From NCBI RefSeq assembly GCF_000516985.1, contig NW_006917091.1, positions 5,948,518 to 6,012,517 of the forward strand: a stretch of 64,000 nucleotides of DNA, in the 5' to 3' direction. Below the pieces are notes generated by a model. That model was given only the letters and a program-made list of their open reading frames with translations. It was not told the DNA's origin and made no database searches. This document shows, in pieces, positions 27,543 to 39,218 of this stretch. The position numbers and the translations under genes were made by a program. This DNA comes from Pestalotiopsis fici W106-1 (taxonomy: Eukaryota > Ascomycota > Sordariomycetes > Amphisphaeriales > Sporocadaceae). Numbering within the stretch: the stretch's first letter is position 1; each line of letters starts with the position of its first letter.

Positions 27543-27600
27543 CATCCATCCATCCATCATCCATTTGCCATCATCTATTCGCCATTCATCCATCCAGATC
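27543..27600. repeat. CATC tetranucleotide repeat tract
   Basis: Imperfect CATC/ATCC units, interrupted by TTGC and ATTCG stretches. A simple repeat of unknown role in the kar9 upstream region. Confidence 0.65.
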
Positions 27601-28212
27601 CTCCGTTGGATGGATTCTTAGAGGGAGACCCGCGGAATCTGCGAACCTGAGCTTGCCACATATCACATTGGCTGAGCATACCTACTACATACGTACAGGC
27701 ATCGGCCCTCTTTTGGGCTTTCACACCCTTTAGCGGACGTTGCTACCTAACTAGGCAGACGAAACACTTCCTCCTCGCCGCTACCTACCTGCCGCCAATT
27801 CCGCTGGATACCGAGTCCTCCCTACTCAGGACCGGGCTCCAACTGAAGGCCCATAGGCTGGTTCGTTCGTTCATTCGTTCGCCTTGCTGTTTACCTGCGT
27901 CCTGCAAGTCTCAATTAAAGGACCGGCCTGCAATTACGCGTTGTTGACGAGCCCCTACCTATCTTCCTACCTGCAGGGCCTCCAAGAAAAAAAAAAGAAT
28001 AACAGAAACTCCACCCCCACTAATGCCAGCTTGGGGCGGGCTGGGGGCCAATACCTATTACCTACCAAGGACCTTTGTTAGCTGTGAGCAAAGCTGCAAT
28101 ACTAAACGTTCAGTACGCCGGCCGCGCAAAAGGAGAAAGCGAGCCTGTGAAACACCCAACTTTATCAATTTCACACCAGATCGTCAACTGCTTCAACTAA
28201 ATCGACGGTTAA

Positions 28213-31200
28213 ATGACCGGGCCAGCTGTCATCGTGGATCCGGCTACTGAGGCTCAACAACAACCACCTATTATCTCATCGCCTACTGCTCCTGCATTAC
28301 AAGTGCCAGCAGATCAGCACCACCATGTCCACCACCCCGACCACCCCGATCCGCCCTCCATCCTGACAAGCCTGACGCTTTCAGATGTCCCGGGTGACCT
28401 TGCCCAGCTCGGACCACTCGATCCGCCCCATCTGCAACTCACTGATACCAGTCTGGACAACGACAGCGCCGCATTACCACCTGTCCGCTCAACTTCACGT
28501 CACCAACCGCGCAAACCCTCTCCCGGCCTCGCAGCGCGTCTCAAGGCCCTAGGCTTCGGCGGCACACCGAGGCAGTCCTCCGCGCCATCAACATACAGTC
28601 ACGAGCGCATCGGCCGATTGCCAGAAGACCAGCTACGATCAATCGACGAAAAGCATCAGGCCAACAGTGTTGCCGATCTTATTGAGCGGCGTGGTCGCGC
28701 TTGGAAGGGCGCCGGCGCTCCCTTGCAGCAACTGCTCAGATCAAAGTCCAGTCGCAGCAGTCTAAGGTCGCTGGGCAGGGTCGAGGAGGATACTCTCGAG
28801 CCCGAGCGGAAACCCATCACAAAGCTTGAGCTGCCCGAGATTCCCTCAACGCCCCCTCTCGAGATGGATACAAACAAGTACATCCTGCCTGACCACACCA
28901 ATGGCAATGGCACAAAGGCTCTGTCGGATACACGTCGTGAGCACATTGAGCGTGATGTGCCCGCACAAGATCAAGAAGACGATTTGATCACAACGCCGCC
29001 GCCGCCGCCTCCTCCCCCCAAAGACACGCCGCCAGGCGGGACAGCTCCGTCCGAGTTCAATCCCGATGAACTCTCATATTTCAATCCGCTGGGCTTGCAA
29101 CGGACTGGTTCTATTTACACCATCTCGAGACTTTCTTTTGCGAACCAACTTGCCCAACTGACGTCATTGCAACTCCCCGATGCCGAAACGTTGCCAGGCA
29201 AGATATCTGCAATTCCAACAGCTCAGGCTGCTGCTAAAGCTCTGATCAATGCCGCTGAACAGATACGCATGTGGATCTACAAGGCAACCGAGGTAATCGG
29301 AGGTCTCGACAGTGATGGCGATGTTGAGTGGGCTGCAGCAGGTGGCAGGGAAGGTTATGAGGAAGTGGAAAATCTCGTGACAAGATTCGAGGAACTCATC
29401 AATGTCTACGTTGGTGCGATTGAGGAGCTTCAAGGCCGTGGCGACATTGGCAATGTGAGTAGCAATGACTTGACGCGAGCCGTCTCACAGATGGAGTCGA
29501 TTTTGGGTGAATGGGCCAAGATTCGTTCAACTTTAAAGGTTGCCAAGGGCCAAATCGAAATTGCCATGGAGTGGGAGGAGCTATGGAACACGGTGCTGGG
29601 CGAAATTCAGAACGAGATGGACGACCTTTGTCGGCTCGTCTTTGAAATGGAGGAACGGAGGCACAAGTCTCTCATGGCTGTCGCCAATGGAGATGGAGTC
29701 GATATAGGGGACTTGGAAACCATAGTGGAGGAGACGCCATCCGTAGCGGCCCGCAACAACCGCATGAGTTTACCAGTCATCCCCAATAGTCCCGCTTCCC
29801 CGGCAGGAGCGGGCCCTTCTCTGAACCAGGACGACTCCAGTCTGCTCGCACTGTTTGCCAGGATGCAACCACTCAAGGCCTCCCTGGACTTTTTGCCAAT
29901 GAGACTCTCAGTATTCGAGGCGAGAGCAGAGGGCGTGTTTCCTTCCGCCTGTGAGGAGTTGTCAGAGAGGAAAATAGCTCTTGAGGAGAGCTACAAGAAA
30001 CTTGAAAAGGATGCAGAATCAGTACGAAAAGAGCTCGGCGAGGACAAGTGGGTGCTAGTGTTTCGCGGTGCTGGTCGTCAAGCACAGAAGATGTACGAAT
30101 CTGTCGAGCGTAGTGTCGCCAAACTGCGTGAAGCGGTGGACGCGGGAATGCATCTCACCAACCCGGCGGCCATGATCAAGAAGATTGAGAGCTACGAAGC
30201 GAAGAAGGTACACTATGGTCCAGCCATCGAAAGAGTTCTTTCCATCATTGAAAAGGGCGTCAAAGATCGGCTGACCGTCAATGGTGAGATCCTGAGGCTG
30301 CACGCCGACATGCAATTGAAGTGGCAGGACATCAAACACCAGATACAGGATTTGGATGCGGCACTCGAGGAAGTCCAGGCGGACAAGAGAGGCCAAACAT
30401 TGCGAGACTCCATCTCGAGCATGCTCTCCAACGACAGGTCTACTATTGCTAGCGGCCATGATACTCCGGGAAGCTCTCCGCCTTCATCTGTCATCATGTC
30501 AAACCTTGGACTGGAGCCCGTGACACCAGCAGCCAAGAAGACTCGCGCAGTCAGCACCGGCAGTCATCTTCCACAGCCGTCGTCCGCCCGCAGATCCCTT
30601 GCCGCTCCCAATCAGATCCCTCGAAAGCCGATCGGCTCGCGTCTCTCCACCATATCCACCCCATCCCAAAAGTCCACGCCGCCACGAAGCGCATCTGCAA
30701 CGCCTCTCGGGTATCGGATGCCCAGGACTTCTTCCAACCTGATTGACAACCGTCCTCGCTGGAATGGCTCGGTCAACCCACAGCATAGCGACGTCGGGCA
30801 CAACTTCAAACCCCTCAGCATGACTACACCAAGTCCATATGCAAAGACGGGTTCTACTCCGAACCGTTCCACATCGTCTCTAGCAGCACACGGCTCACAG
30901 AGCTCAAAGCTTCCTGTTCTTCGCAGTCCGCTCAGCCGAGCGGGGACAGTATCACCAATGCCCGAGGATACACCCTCGAGATTGAGTACATCCCGTCTAT
31001 CGTTCCGCGATCGAATTTCCTCGCCCGGGCCTTATGCGCAGCAAACGTTGGCCCAGCCACGTTTGACAAGCAAGAACTCCATGTCCTCGCTCACAAACAA
31101 TAGAAGGGCCTCGTTGCAGCCACCTCAAATGCAGGGCTACGATGCTGCGAGGCGACCCGCGAGCTCCATGGCAGCCTCCAGACGCACAAGCATGCTGCCG

Positions 31201-31347
31201 CAGCCAAAGGCAAGAGCAGAGACACCTACTGGACGGCACAGTCCCCATGCGCTTGCTGGGGCGCGTTCTGCTGTGCGGAAATACAGCAGTAGTAGCAGTG
31301 CAGCAAGGGAGGATTCCAAGGATAACAAGCCTCGTTGGCGGTTTTGA
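28213..31347 (+). CDS. kar9: Kar9-like microtubule/spindle orientation protein
   Basis: Single exon, 1044 residues. The N-terminal 280 residues are low complexity with a Pro run. The middle (about 290-730) is helical and carries Kar9-family blocks: LVTRFEELINVYVGAIEEL, the segment around EMEWEELWNTVLGEIQ-type sequence (IEIAMEWEELWNTVLGE), LVFEMEERRHKSL and WKDIK-like LKWQDIKHQIQDLD. The C-terminal third is basic and Ser/Pro-rich, as in proteins that bind EB1/Bim1 and microtubules; it has SHLP and SKLP motifs, variants of the SxIP EB-binding motif. In yeast Kar9 links plus ends to myosin and aligns the spindle. That role is inferred from the family here. The protein ends in KPRWRF. Confidence 0.85.
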   Translation: MTGPAVIVDPATEAQQQPPIISSPTAPALQVPADQHHHVHHPDHPDPPSILTSLTLSDVPGDLAQLGPLDPPHLQLTDTSLDNDSAALPPVRSTSRHQPRKPSPGLAARLKALGFGGTPRQSSAPSTYSHERIGRLPEDQLRSIDEKHQANSVADLIERRGRAWKGAGAPLQQLLRSKSSRSSLRSLGRVEEDTLEPERKPITKLELPEIPSTPPLEMDTNKYILPDHTNGNGTKALSDTRREHIERDVPAQDQEDDLITTPPPPPPPPKDTPPGGTAPSEFNPDELSYFNPLGLQRTGSIYTISRLSFANQLAQLTSLQLPDAETLPGKISAIPTAQAAAKALINAAEQIRMWIYKATEVIGGLDSDGDVEWAAAGGREGYEEVENLVTRFEELINVYVGAIEELQGRGDIGNVSSNDLTRAVSQMESILGEWAKIRSTLKVAKGQIEIAMEWEELWNTVLGEIQNEMDDLCRLVFEMEERRHKSLMAVANGDGVDIGDLETIVEETPSVAARNNRMSLPVIPNSPASPAGAGPSLNQDDSSLLALFARMQPLKASLDFLPMRLSVFEARAEGVFPSACEELSERKIALEESYKKLEKDAESVRKELGEDKWVLVFRGAGRQAQKMYESVERSVAKLREAVDAGMHLTNPAAMIKKIESYEAKKVHYGPAIERVLSIIEKGVKDRLTVNGEILRLHADMQLKWQDIKHQIQDLDAALEEVQADKRGQTLRDSISSMLSNDRSTIASGHDTPGSSPPSSVIMSNLGLEPVTPAAKKTRAVSTGSHLPQPSSARRSLAAPNQIPRKPIGSRLSTISTPSQKSTPPRSASATPLGYRMPRTSSNLIDNRPRWNGSVNPQHSDVGHNFKPLSMTTPSPYAKTGSTPNRSTSSLAAHGSQSSKLPVLRSPLSRAGTVSPMPEDTPSRLSTSRLSFRDRISSPGPYAQQTLAQPRLTSKNSMSSLTNNRRASLQPPQMQGYDAARRPASSMAASRRTSMLPQPKARAETPTGRHSPHALAGARSAVRKYSSSSSAAREDSKDNKPRWRF

Positions 31348-32244
31348 GAACAAGGCAGCTGGCGTGTTCAAGTAGGACCTGAGGATTCATCCTCACTCCT
31401 TTACCGTCCGTTCGTCCACACACTTGCACATACACACAAACACACACACACAAAATGAATCGGCGACTCGGCGTAGTCAGATACCACTAGTGATACCAAA
31501 TGACCCAATGATACCATAAGAAGTTTTTGTTTTTCCCCAGGCGCATATACAGATCAGATATTGAATACTTTACATCAAAGCAGGCAGCAGGCAGTGAAAT
31601 TGCCATTCCCTTCACGTTCAACATCGATGCTTCAATAAAAAGAAAGAAAGGTATCGTTTGCATAGCATTGTGCAAGCGGTGCTACTTGCAAGTTTTTGAT
31701 CATGATTCTCCCTCTCACTCTTGCTGGTCAATAAATCATATGGTTCTTGAGCCTATAGACATCATGAGGGGCTGAATTTGTAAAATAATATACAATCAAA
31801 GACACAACCCACGTTTTACATGGTCCACATTTGTTTTCTCAATCATATGCATGTATTGATTATCCACAATCAACTTGTCTTGTATGTCTGCTCATTCATG
31901 GATAATACATATGAACCGGGAAGGCATGTCTGGAATTACATTTACACCTAAACAACCAGCTTGCTGCCCAAGAAGGAACAAAATTGGGTGAGGTCTCATT
32001 TATATCGTAAGTGGAAAAGAAAAGGTCCATAGAACGCCTCTACCATGCCATGCTATAGCCATTTGCCAGAAAAAATAATAATGTTTGCACGCTCCACTGC
32101 AATGCTGTTCATGTCTCTAATCATATAACGTCACAAAACCGAAGAAAGGTATAAGCTGTGCTAAGCAACAGTGCTCGGCATATCCTTCCTCTCCAACAAG
32201 ACACGCTTTCCCAGGGCTCGTCAAGGTCGTGTTGTCCGTGCAAG
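31348..32244. other. Intergenic between convergent kar9 and RecQ gene
   Basis: About 900 bp, AT-rich, with a CA-dinucleotide tract at about 31425-31453. No gene seen. Confidence 0.5.
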
Positions 32245-35200
32245 CTAGTGTGGCATGGCCTCAATGTATAGGGTCTGTTGTGTGCCGCTTCGGCTTCCAC
32301 CTCGAGCCCCGACTCTCCCACCTCGACTTGTAGAGCCTGTCGCGCTCGACGCGGAACGCGCCGATCCGGTTGACGTTCTCTTGCTTGCTGTCTTCTTCTT
32401 CACGCCGGCACCTGGTCGTGCCTTTTGGCTACCAAATGACCTGCGATAGGGTTTGCGTCCACCCTTGGCAAAGCGCCCGGCGCCTCCGCGGCTCGACGAC
32501 GCAGACCGGGAGCGAGATGAAGCCGCCGCCGATTTTTTCTCCATCTCATCCATTTCGGCATTCCATCGTTGTACATGAGGAGGCAGCTGGGAAGCACTCT
32601 TGTCGAAATAGTGAGAGTCCTCGCCGTCATCCTCGGCGTCTTCCATCTCGTCGTCATCGTCGTCATTATCCTCTTCGTCCGTCGACACAAGATCCACAAC
32701 ACTGTGCCCTGAGACCTTGCGAGACTTCGATTGTGAAGATTTGGCGGATGCACGGTCACGGTATAGCTCGACATATTGACCGTGGTAGTCCTTGAGCATT
32801 GACAAGAACTTTTTCCCGAAAGACTTGACCTTGTCGCGGTCGATTCCAGGTATCTCTGCCATTTCATCCAGATTCAATGTCCATTTGGTCGCCATGATCC
32901 GCAATTGCTGACGGGTGAAAATGGGTTTGCGAAAACTGTGCTGATTCTGAAGGTCTGCAGCCAAGTTGGCACCTTCTTGCTCAAAGAGAGATATGATGTT
33001 CCGATGAACCACATTAATGTTTACCAGTCCAGGATCCTCAGCTATTGGCGCCCCAGCTAGAGCCCTGCGCCTTCTGCTCCTGGGAGTTGGCATGACTTCA
33101 AAATCGTCATCGTCGAATGAATCATCATCGACGACAAAATTGTCCTTGGCATACCCATTGTCATGCATTTCGTAGGCTTCTTCCTCTCCTTCACTACTAG
33201 AGTATACCAAAGTAGCCTTGCCTTTGCCCTTTTGCCTCGAGCTTTTTGTCATTGGCGAGGAAATATTGGTGGATGGAGGCAACATCGATGTTGAAAGTTT
33301 AGTCTGTTTCCCTGCACCAGATGCTTTCTTCTTGGTTCTGGGAGCATTCGCTTGACTGTCGCCGCTCTTAACTTGAACAGTCAACATGAGCTTCTGTTTT
33401 TGGCGTAAAAAGGAATATGCCTTTGGGCCCAGCTGTCACAGCAGGTCAGATCATTGGTTCGGTTCTGCAGGGAATGACGAATTACTTACAATAAAGTATT
33501 GGAATGCCATATCGATCTTCTTGTTGATGACATTGTTCTCCAAAAGCGCCTCTTGTGCCGCAAGCCTATCAATGACTCTGTGCAGTTCATGTTTTGGTGT
33601 CCCATGGGCAACGCCAAAATACTTCATCGTCTCTTCCTTCATCAATTCCGTATTCCTTTTCCGTTGAAGGCCAAGTAAGATCTCAGTGCACTGGTTCAAC
33701 GTCAACTTCTCTTGGCAATCGATAACCTGCAGAACTTTTGTGGCGAGCTCTGTGTAATCCTTCAACTCAAAGACACCCTTAGTCCTGCAGTTGTCGCATG
33801 TAGACTGACAGTCGGATTTATCGAATGTCTCCCCAAAGTATCGAAGAATCTCGACACGCCTGCAATCGCTCTGGTTCTCGGCAAATGCAGTCACTGTACT
33901 CAACATGTTTCTTTGGCGGGCCTTTTGCTCTTCGTGTCCATCTCCTTCGGCAATCATTTTCCTCAGCTGCGTGACATCGCCGTAGCTGTAGTACAGGTAA
34001 CACTCGGACGGCTTCCCGTCTCGCCCGGCACGTCCAGTCTCCTGGTAATATCCTTCCAGACTTTTGGGCAAAGTCTGATGGATAACGAATCGGACATCTG
34101 GTTTGTCAATGCCCATACCAAATGCTATCGTCGCGACAACTACCTTGATCTTCCCGCTTTGCCAGTCCTTTTGGATCTGTGATTTTTGGACCGGCTCCAT
34201 TCCGGCATGGTAGTGATGCGCAGCAATCTCTTGGGCTTGGAGCTTTTTAGCCGTCGACTCTGCATTCTTTCTCGATAACGTATAAACGATGCCAGTTTTC
34301 CCAGCATACTTGCCATTTATCAGTTCTGCAATGAGGTTCACGGTCCCCTTCTCTTTCCGTCGAACCTCGTAATACAGGTTGGGTCGGTTGAACGACTGTG
34401 AAAATACTTGGCACTGATCTATGCCAAGATTGTGCTTGATGTCGACTATGACATTAGGAGTGGCAGTCGCGGTCAGGGCCATCACAGGGACGTTGGGAAA
34501 TTCTAGACGAAACGTCCCAAGCTCCTTGTAGTCTGGGCGGAAATCATGTCCCCATTGACTGACACAATGTGCCTCATCAATGACCAAGCGGGCAAGTTTT
34601 CTGTTCCGGTGCAAAATCTTCAGGGCATCTCGAAAGGCTGCACTTTTGTTGATCATTTCCGGCGTCACATAGAGAAGATCCAGATACTGGTCCCCATTTC
34701 GATCTTTGACGGTGTCTAGAACAATTTTCTTGTGTGCGGCGCTGCATTCGCCATTGAAGGATCTGGCCTGTATGTTCAGATACGTCAGGTGGTCAACCTG
34801 GTCTTGCATCAAACTCAGCAGTGGAGAGACCACGATGGTAATACCATGAGTCCTTCCACTCTTGACCACAGCTGGCAGTTGGTAACAGAGAGATTTGCCT
34901 CCACCGGTTGGCATGAGAACAAAAGCGTCTTTTCCGGCAAGTGTAGTGTTGATAGCTTCGAGCTGGTTGTGCCTGAAGCCGGCCATCCTAAACCTGTCCT
35001 TAAGGGCTCTCTTCACCTCTGGTGACCAGGCGAATTTCATCAATTCAGGAGGAAAGCTAGCTTTGGTCGATGTACTCGCAACTCGCTTGACAGTCTTCTG
35101 CTTTGCCGGGGCGGCATTGCCTGATGTCTCTGAAAAAACCGAGCGTCCGTTCTTCCGCGAGGCTTCCGAAGAAGATTGCTTGAGCTCAAAGTCTTGGGCA

Positions 35201-37599
35201 AGTTCTAGCATATCCATGTCGTCGTCAAACTCGTCTTCGCTCATGAAAGTCTCAACGCGTTGAGAGGGCGTTCTGCTTGTGGGGTTCCTACCCCTAGAGC
35301 CAGAAGCATTAGTCACGGGTCTTTGTTTTGTGGGCGCTTCATATGCCGGGTCATCGTCAAACAGCTCCGCTTCGTCCTCCAGATCGTAGAGATCTTCATC
35401 CATGGAAGGAATCGTGTTGGGCCAAGCTGGTGTGCGCACCGTCGTAGGCTCTTGGTACGTCCTGGCAGTTGTGCTCCTCGATCCAGCAGATGTATCCCGC
35501 TGTTGGTGTTTTGCGGTGGGTCGAGTCCGCGATGGATTCTCAGCTACATACGAAGAGCCCGGAACTTCCGAGCGCTGTGTGACTTGTGTTTGCAGGATAA
35601 CCTGGCCATGACCACCAGGTACTAATGTAGACTCCCTGGATAAGCTCGGCTCGTTCTGATTTCGGATCGGCTGTGTGGCATGAACGATTGAATCGTGCCG
35701 GCCGTTGCGGGTAGGCTCGTGATCTTCGAACATTGCGACATCGTTGATTCCGGCTCGGAGGAGAGAAGCTATCATTGACGACTCCTGGCTTTGGATAGCT
35801 TTCACCAAGTCGTCCATTTTTCCATTCATAGATGTGGTGTCTTCCATTTGTTCGTAAGCATCCATCATTCTTTCAATGTGCATATCTTTTTCAAGTACAA
35901 GATCCTCGTATGACTGATGTTCATCGGAAAGAGCATTCAAAGCGGCATGTTGTCGAGTAAGTCGTTCCTTGTCTTTTTTCAACTCGTCGGTTTTCTTGAA
36001 GTCTGCGCTGGTGAGCGCATTCCGGAACTCGATTCTGTTGTTCTTCAAACGTTCCTCCATTAGACTGCGATGCCTTTGCAAGATTGAGGGTTTAGACAAG
36101 AACAATTTCAACAGCGCCGTCTGCAGGCCGTCTTCAGGCAAGGAAGCAGCTTGTGCCAGTGGGCTAGGATTCGTCTCAGCAACGGGCTGATTGTCGGCAC
36201 TTTCGTCCAAGGAAGCAGCCGCTGTTGACTGACCCGGCTTTTTGACGGGCGACATCACAGGCTGAGGCACTTTGACATTGGCATGTCGTGCCTTGGATGG
36301 CGTATCGAAGGCGATTATGGCTGGAGAGGTCTCCCGTTCACAGCCTCGAGAGAAGTCCTCTTGACTACCACGACTCTTTCCACGGCTGTTTGTAGATTGT
36401 ATCGTGATGATGGACGCGTTGTGCGTAGGTGGCGTGGCCCACTCTTCATCAGAGTCTTGAATCACTTGACTATTGCGCCGTATCCTTCGAGCTCCTGAAG
36501 GCTGAGAGTTGCTCCCATCAGCAAGCTCTTCTTTCAAGGTCGAGAACTTCTTCACGGGACTCGGGGTATGTCTCACGGCCCTCGATGTCACCTCGGTGGT
36601 GGCGCGTCGATTTGATGTCTCATCTGGTGACTGCTTCCGATTTGTTATTTCCTTGGCGGCATTCGCTTTGGGCCGCGACTCCCGAATGGTCACTTGGCTG
36701 GCATGCTGACTGCCGAGGAAGTCAAGCTCCATGAGATCGGGACTTCGTTCCGACTTCGCTGCGTCCCTTTTCTTTGTCTTTGGGGTGACGCGAATGACTG
36801 ATTCCACAGACGTATCACCAACCAAATCGTCGATGTCAGGGAACTCGTCGTCATAGAGCTCGGCCGACGAGCCCACGCGTCGGCTAATCTCGTTGCTCTT
36901 GCGTTTCTTTCCACGATCTTCAGCCACGGGCTCCGGCCGACTCGCATGATCTTCAGTCCACAGCTGGACGTCGTCGCCGAATGCGAATCCATTAGAGTCT
37001 GAAGAGGTGAAGTCGTCAGATCCGGTCAAATCTACAGTATCGCAGAAATCGTCGTCGAATAAATTTGGAGTTCGCAGCTTGGGCGCAGGACTTCGTTTGG
37101 CAGCGGGTCTTTGGGGAGCCGGTGTGCGCACTGTGGGTGTCTTTAGAGACGCCGAGTATGCCCTCTGTAGGTTGCCTGATCCCGTAGCCGAGGCTGGCGT
37201 TAGGAGTTGTTCCTGGGTCTGCTCTTGCTGCAGTATCAGAGAGCGTCTCTTCCGCGCCGAGTTGGTCACTAAGCGCCCCATGTTCGCCCCAGGCTGTCCT
37301 ATTCCCTCCTCGTCCAGATCCTCCTGCGAATATCTCGATTTCGTTGTTGAAACATGAGTTGCGGGGGTTCGAGAGGTCTGTCTTTCTGACGGGACCAGCG
37401 TTGACGAGGAGCTGCTAAACGATCCAATATGCCTTGTTTTGGGTTGCGGTGGTACAGCGAACTGTGTTGCAGCATCTGGCGTCGACGAGAGATCCCCAGA
37501 TATATCGCGTGCAGCGGGGAGCTCGGGCGCGTTTGGTGTTGATAGTGCTAGATTCGCCAGTAACCAAGAAAGATTCTCGCGAAGATTGTTTCGAGTCAT
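32245..37599 (-). CDS. RecQ helicase, Sgs1/QDE3/BLM type
   Basis: Two exons on the minus strand: 33490-37599 and 32245-33432 (57-bp intron), 1765 residues. The start at 37599 (MTRNNLRENLSWLLAN) is the conserved fungal N-terminus; the frame extends 68 codons upstream but that part looks noncoding. A long acidic, disordered region (1-880) is followed by the RecQ core from about 900: MPTGGGKS (Walker A), DEAHCVSQWGHDFRPDY (motif II and aromatic loop), and QTGRAGRDGKPSECYLYY (motif VI). Next are the Zn-binding Cys set (CRR...CQSTCDNC), RQC, and an HRDC domain (about 1515-1595, ending near YRD). The tail is Ser/Gly/Arg-rich. The family resolves recombination intermediates with Top3-Rmi1. The junction restores MAFQYFILGPKAYSF. 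Confidence 0.95.
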
Positions 37600-38247
37600 G
37601 AAGACGTATTGGAACCCCAGTTCCACAGCTTCGCCATGGAAAACAAGATTCGCATACGATTCTTCTTGGGCGGCAGTTTGATATCGAACGGTCTTGTTGT
37701 GTTTTTTGCTGGCCCGTTGACCATGACCACAAAACGCGGCCCCACTATGTAGGTAGACGCGGTTACCAAACGTGGAGGACCATCGCCAGATCATGTGACT
37801 CAAATTTACAGATTTGCTGCCAACTCCTATTTGGGGAGCGCAACAACTTTTGGTGGTACTGATCCACTAGCGGCGGGATCTCGAAACGCTAAAAATTGGA
37901 ATCCAGCCAGGCACTGAGTCGGGGTCTTTCTAGTAACTCTGCACAGACATTGCGGCTCTCGGGCGGCTATAATACGTACAGTACAGTCCAGAACCTTGAC
38001 GTGGGCTTTTCCCACCGCGTCTGATCGTCAGAATACAAGAAGTTGGGTATCAACTCTATTCGGTTTGCTTGCATTAGACTTTTTCCATTTGAATTGGCCG
38101 GTAGACGCCGTCAACAATTCACTTGGGCAAAGCAAGTGCAATCATGATATGCCATGAATTTAGTTCCCTATTGGAATATGAACATGTCCCGTTGTGGGCC
38201 ACGATCTATCTATGAGTCTAAGTCTAAATGTACAAGTCAACCACTAT
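37600..38247. other. Intergenic, RecQ promoter and DUF1275 3' end
   Basis: About 650 bp between two minus-strand genes. Two ACGCGG words occur near 37733 and 37754, weakly like cell-cycle boxes. No gene seen. Confidence 0.5.
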
Positions 38248-39218
38248 TTATACTGAGCCGTCTTCTACATCAACTACTTTTGGTCTCTCCGCCCCATTAA
38301 ATAAGTACATTAGTGTCACAAGGAGTTTACCGGCCGCCGAAAGGAATATCGCCGGCGCCGAGCCACTCGTTTTGTAAATGCCAGCACCAATGAGGGCTCC
38401 CACGATCAGCGCCAACAAGAAACACACCCTCCGGTTCCGGGCCCGGTTCTCGCGCGTAAACATGTGAGGATCGATCAACAAGTCCACCCAAGCCGCCGTG
38501 GCCATGGCCGTGGAGATCTCCGTCATGGCCAGCGACCGCGACTGCACGACCTGGCTACCAGACGCAAACGCCAGCAAGGCCACGGCGGTGACGGCGGCGG
38601 GGCCTACTTTGTGGGTGCCGTACTCGAGCTGGATGGCGGCCGCGGCAAAGACGAGGAGCGACTGCAACAGGTTGCACAAGACGAGCCACCAGCGCCGCCG
38701 GGGACCGACCAGGTGGCTCACTTGTCCTGTTGACCAGCCGCCCAGCACAAAGAACCCGAGAGCGGCGCCAATGTTTGCCGTGATAAACATGTCTCCATCG
38801 AACTCGGGGAATACGATTGCCAGCATGAGAAATACAGTGTTTCCAGTCTGATTGGAGGCGAAACAGTGGTAGTCGGGGAAGGAGATGGCATCTTGAATTC
38901 CGGTGAATCTGTAATATTGAATTGATCAGCATTTGTTCATGTCATATGCTCATCCAATCCGGGTCTAGAAGTTCAAGGTCCGAGTGGAGCCTAGAATCTG
39001 GATCTAGAGGACCACTTGTCGACTTACAGTGTTAAAAGTATAAGTTCGAACTCTGCAAATATGGACGGTCGAACATCTTCAAGAAGATGATTCTTCATTT
39101 TTGTGAAACAGTTATTCTTTGACATAGCTGTCTTATTCGGTAAACTGGCCAGCTGCCCTGTACTTGCTGAATCCCTCGTCTTTTCCGCGGGCAACTTTTC
39201 GCTTTCAGGGGAGCTCAT
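38248..39218 (-). CDS. DUF1275 (YoaK-like) membrane protein
   Basis: Two exons on the minus strand, 39028-39218 and 38248-38908, 283 residues. A soluble N-terminal region (about 60 residues) precedes an integral membrane part with about six hydrophobic segments. The first carries the family hallmark: FTGIQDAISFPDYHCFASNQTGNTVFL, with the TGNT motif and Gly/Asp pattern of DUF1275. A basic loop (TRENRARNRR) lies between segments four and five. DUF1275 proteins are common in bacteria and fungi and are of unknown transport or stress role; nothing here settles substrate. It is transcribed away from nrtA across 3.3 kb, which might be chance. The exon join puts LLTL next to FTGIQDA in phase. Confidence 0.88.

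Larger units (their letters stand above)
24421..28212. other. 3.8 kb gene-free region upstream of kar9
   Basis: No gene is supported. It contains many TACCT/AGGTA words and a perfect TACCTAGGTA at 25685-25694, an (ACN)-type trinucleotide tract at about 27114-27184, and CATC repeats at about 27543-27600. The distal part (27.2-28.2 kb) is pyrimidine-rich and probably the kar9 leader. The frame at 27209-27733 is simple-sequence and is not called. Confidence 0.5.

Noticed and set aside
27209..27733. 174-codon frame upstream of kar9
   Set aside because: Made largely of simple-sequence repeats; fits promoter/leader sequence better.
29451..29480. GTGAGT-like donor inside kar9 that might open a tiny intron
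   Set aside because: No acceptor at a reasonable distance improves the protein and the frame runs through well.
37600..37803. 68-codon N-terminal extension of the RecQ frame
   Set aside because: The conserved N-terminus starts at MTRNNLRE (37599); the upstream part looks like leader sequence open by chance.
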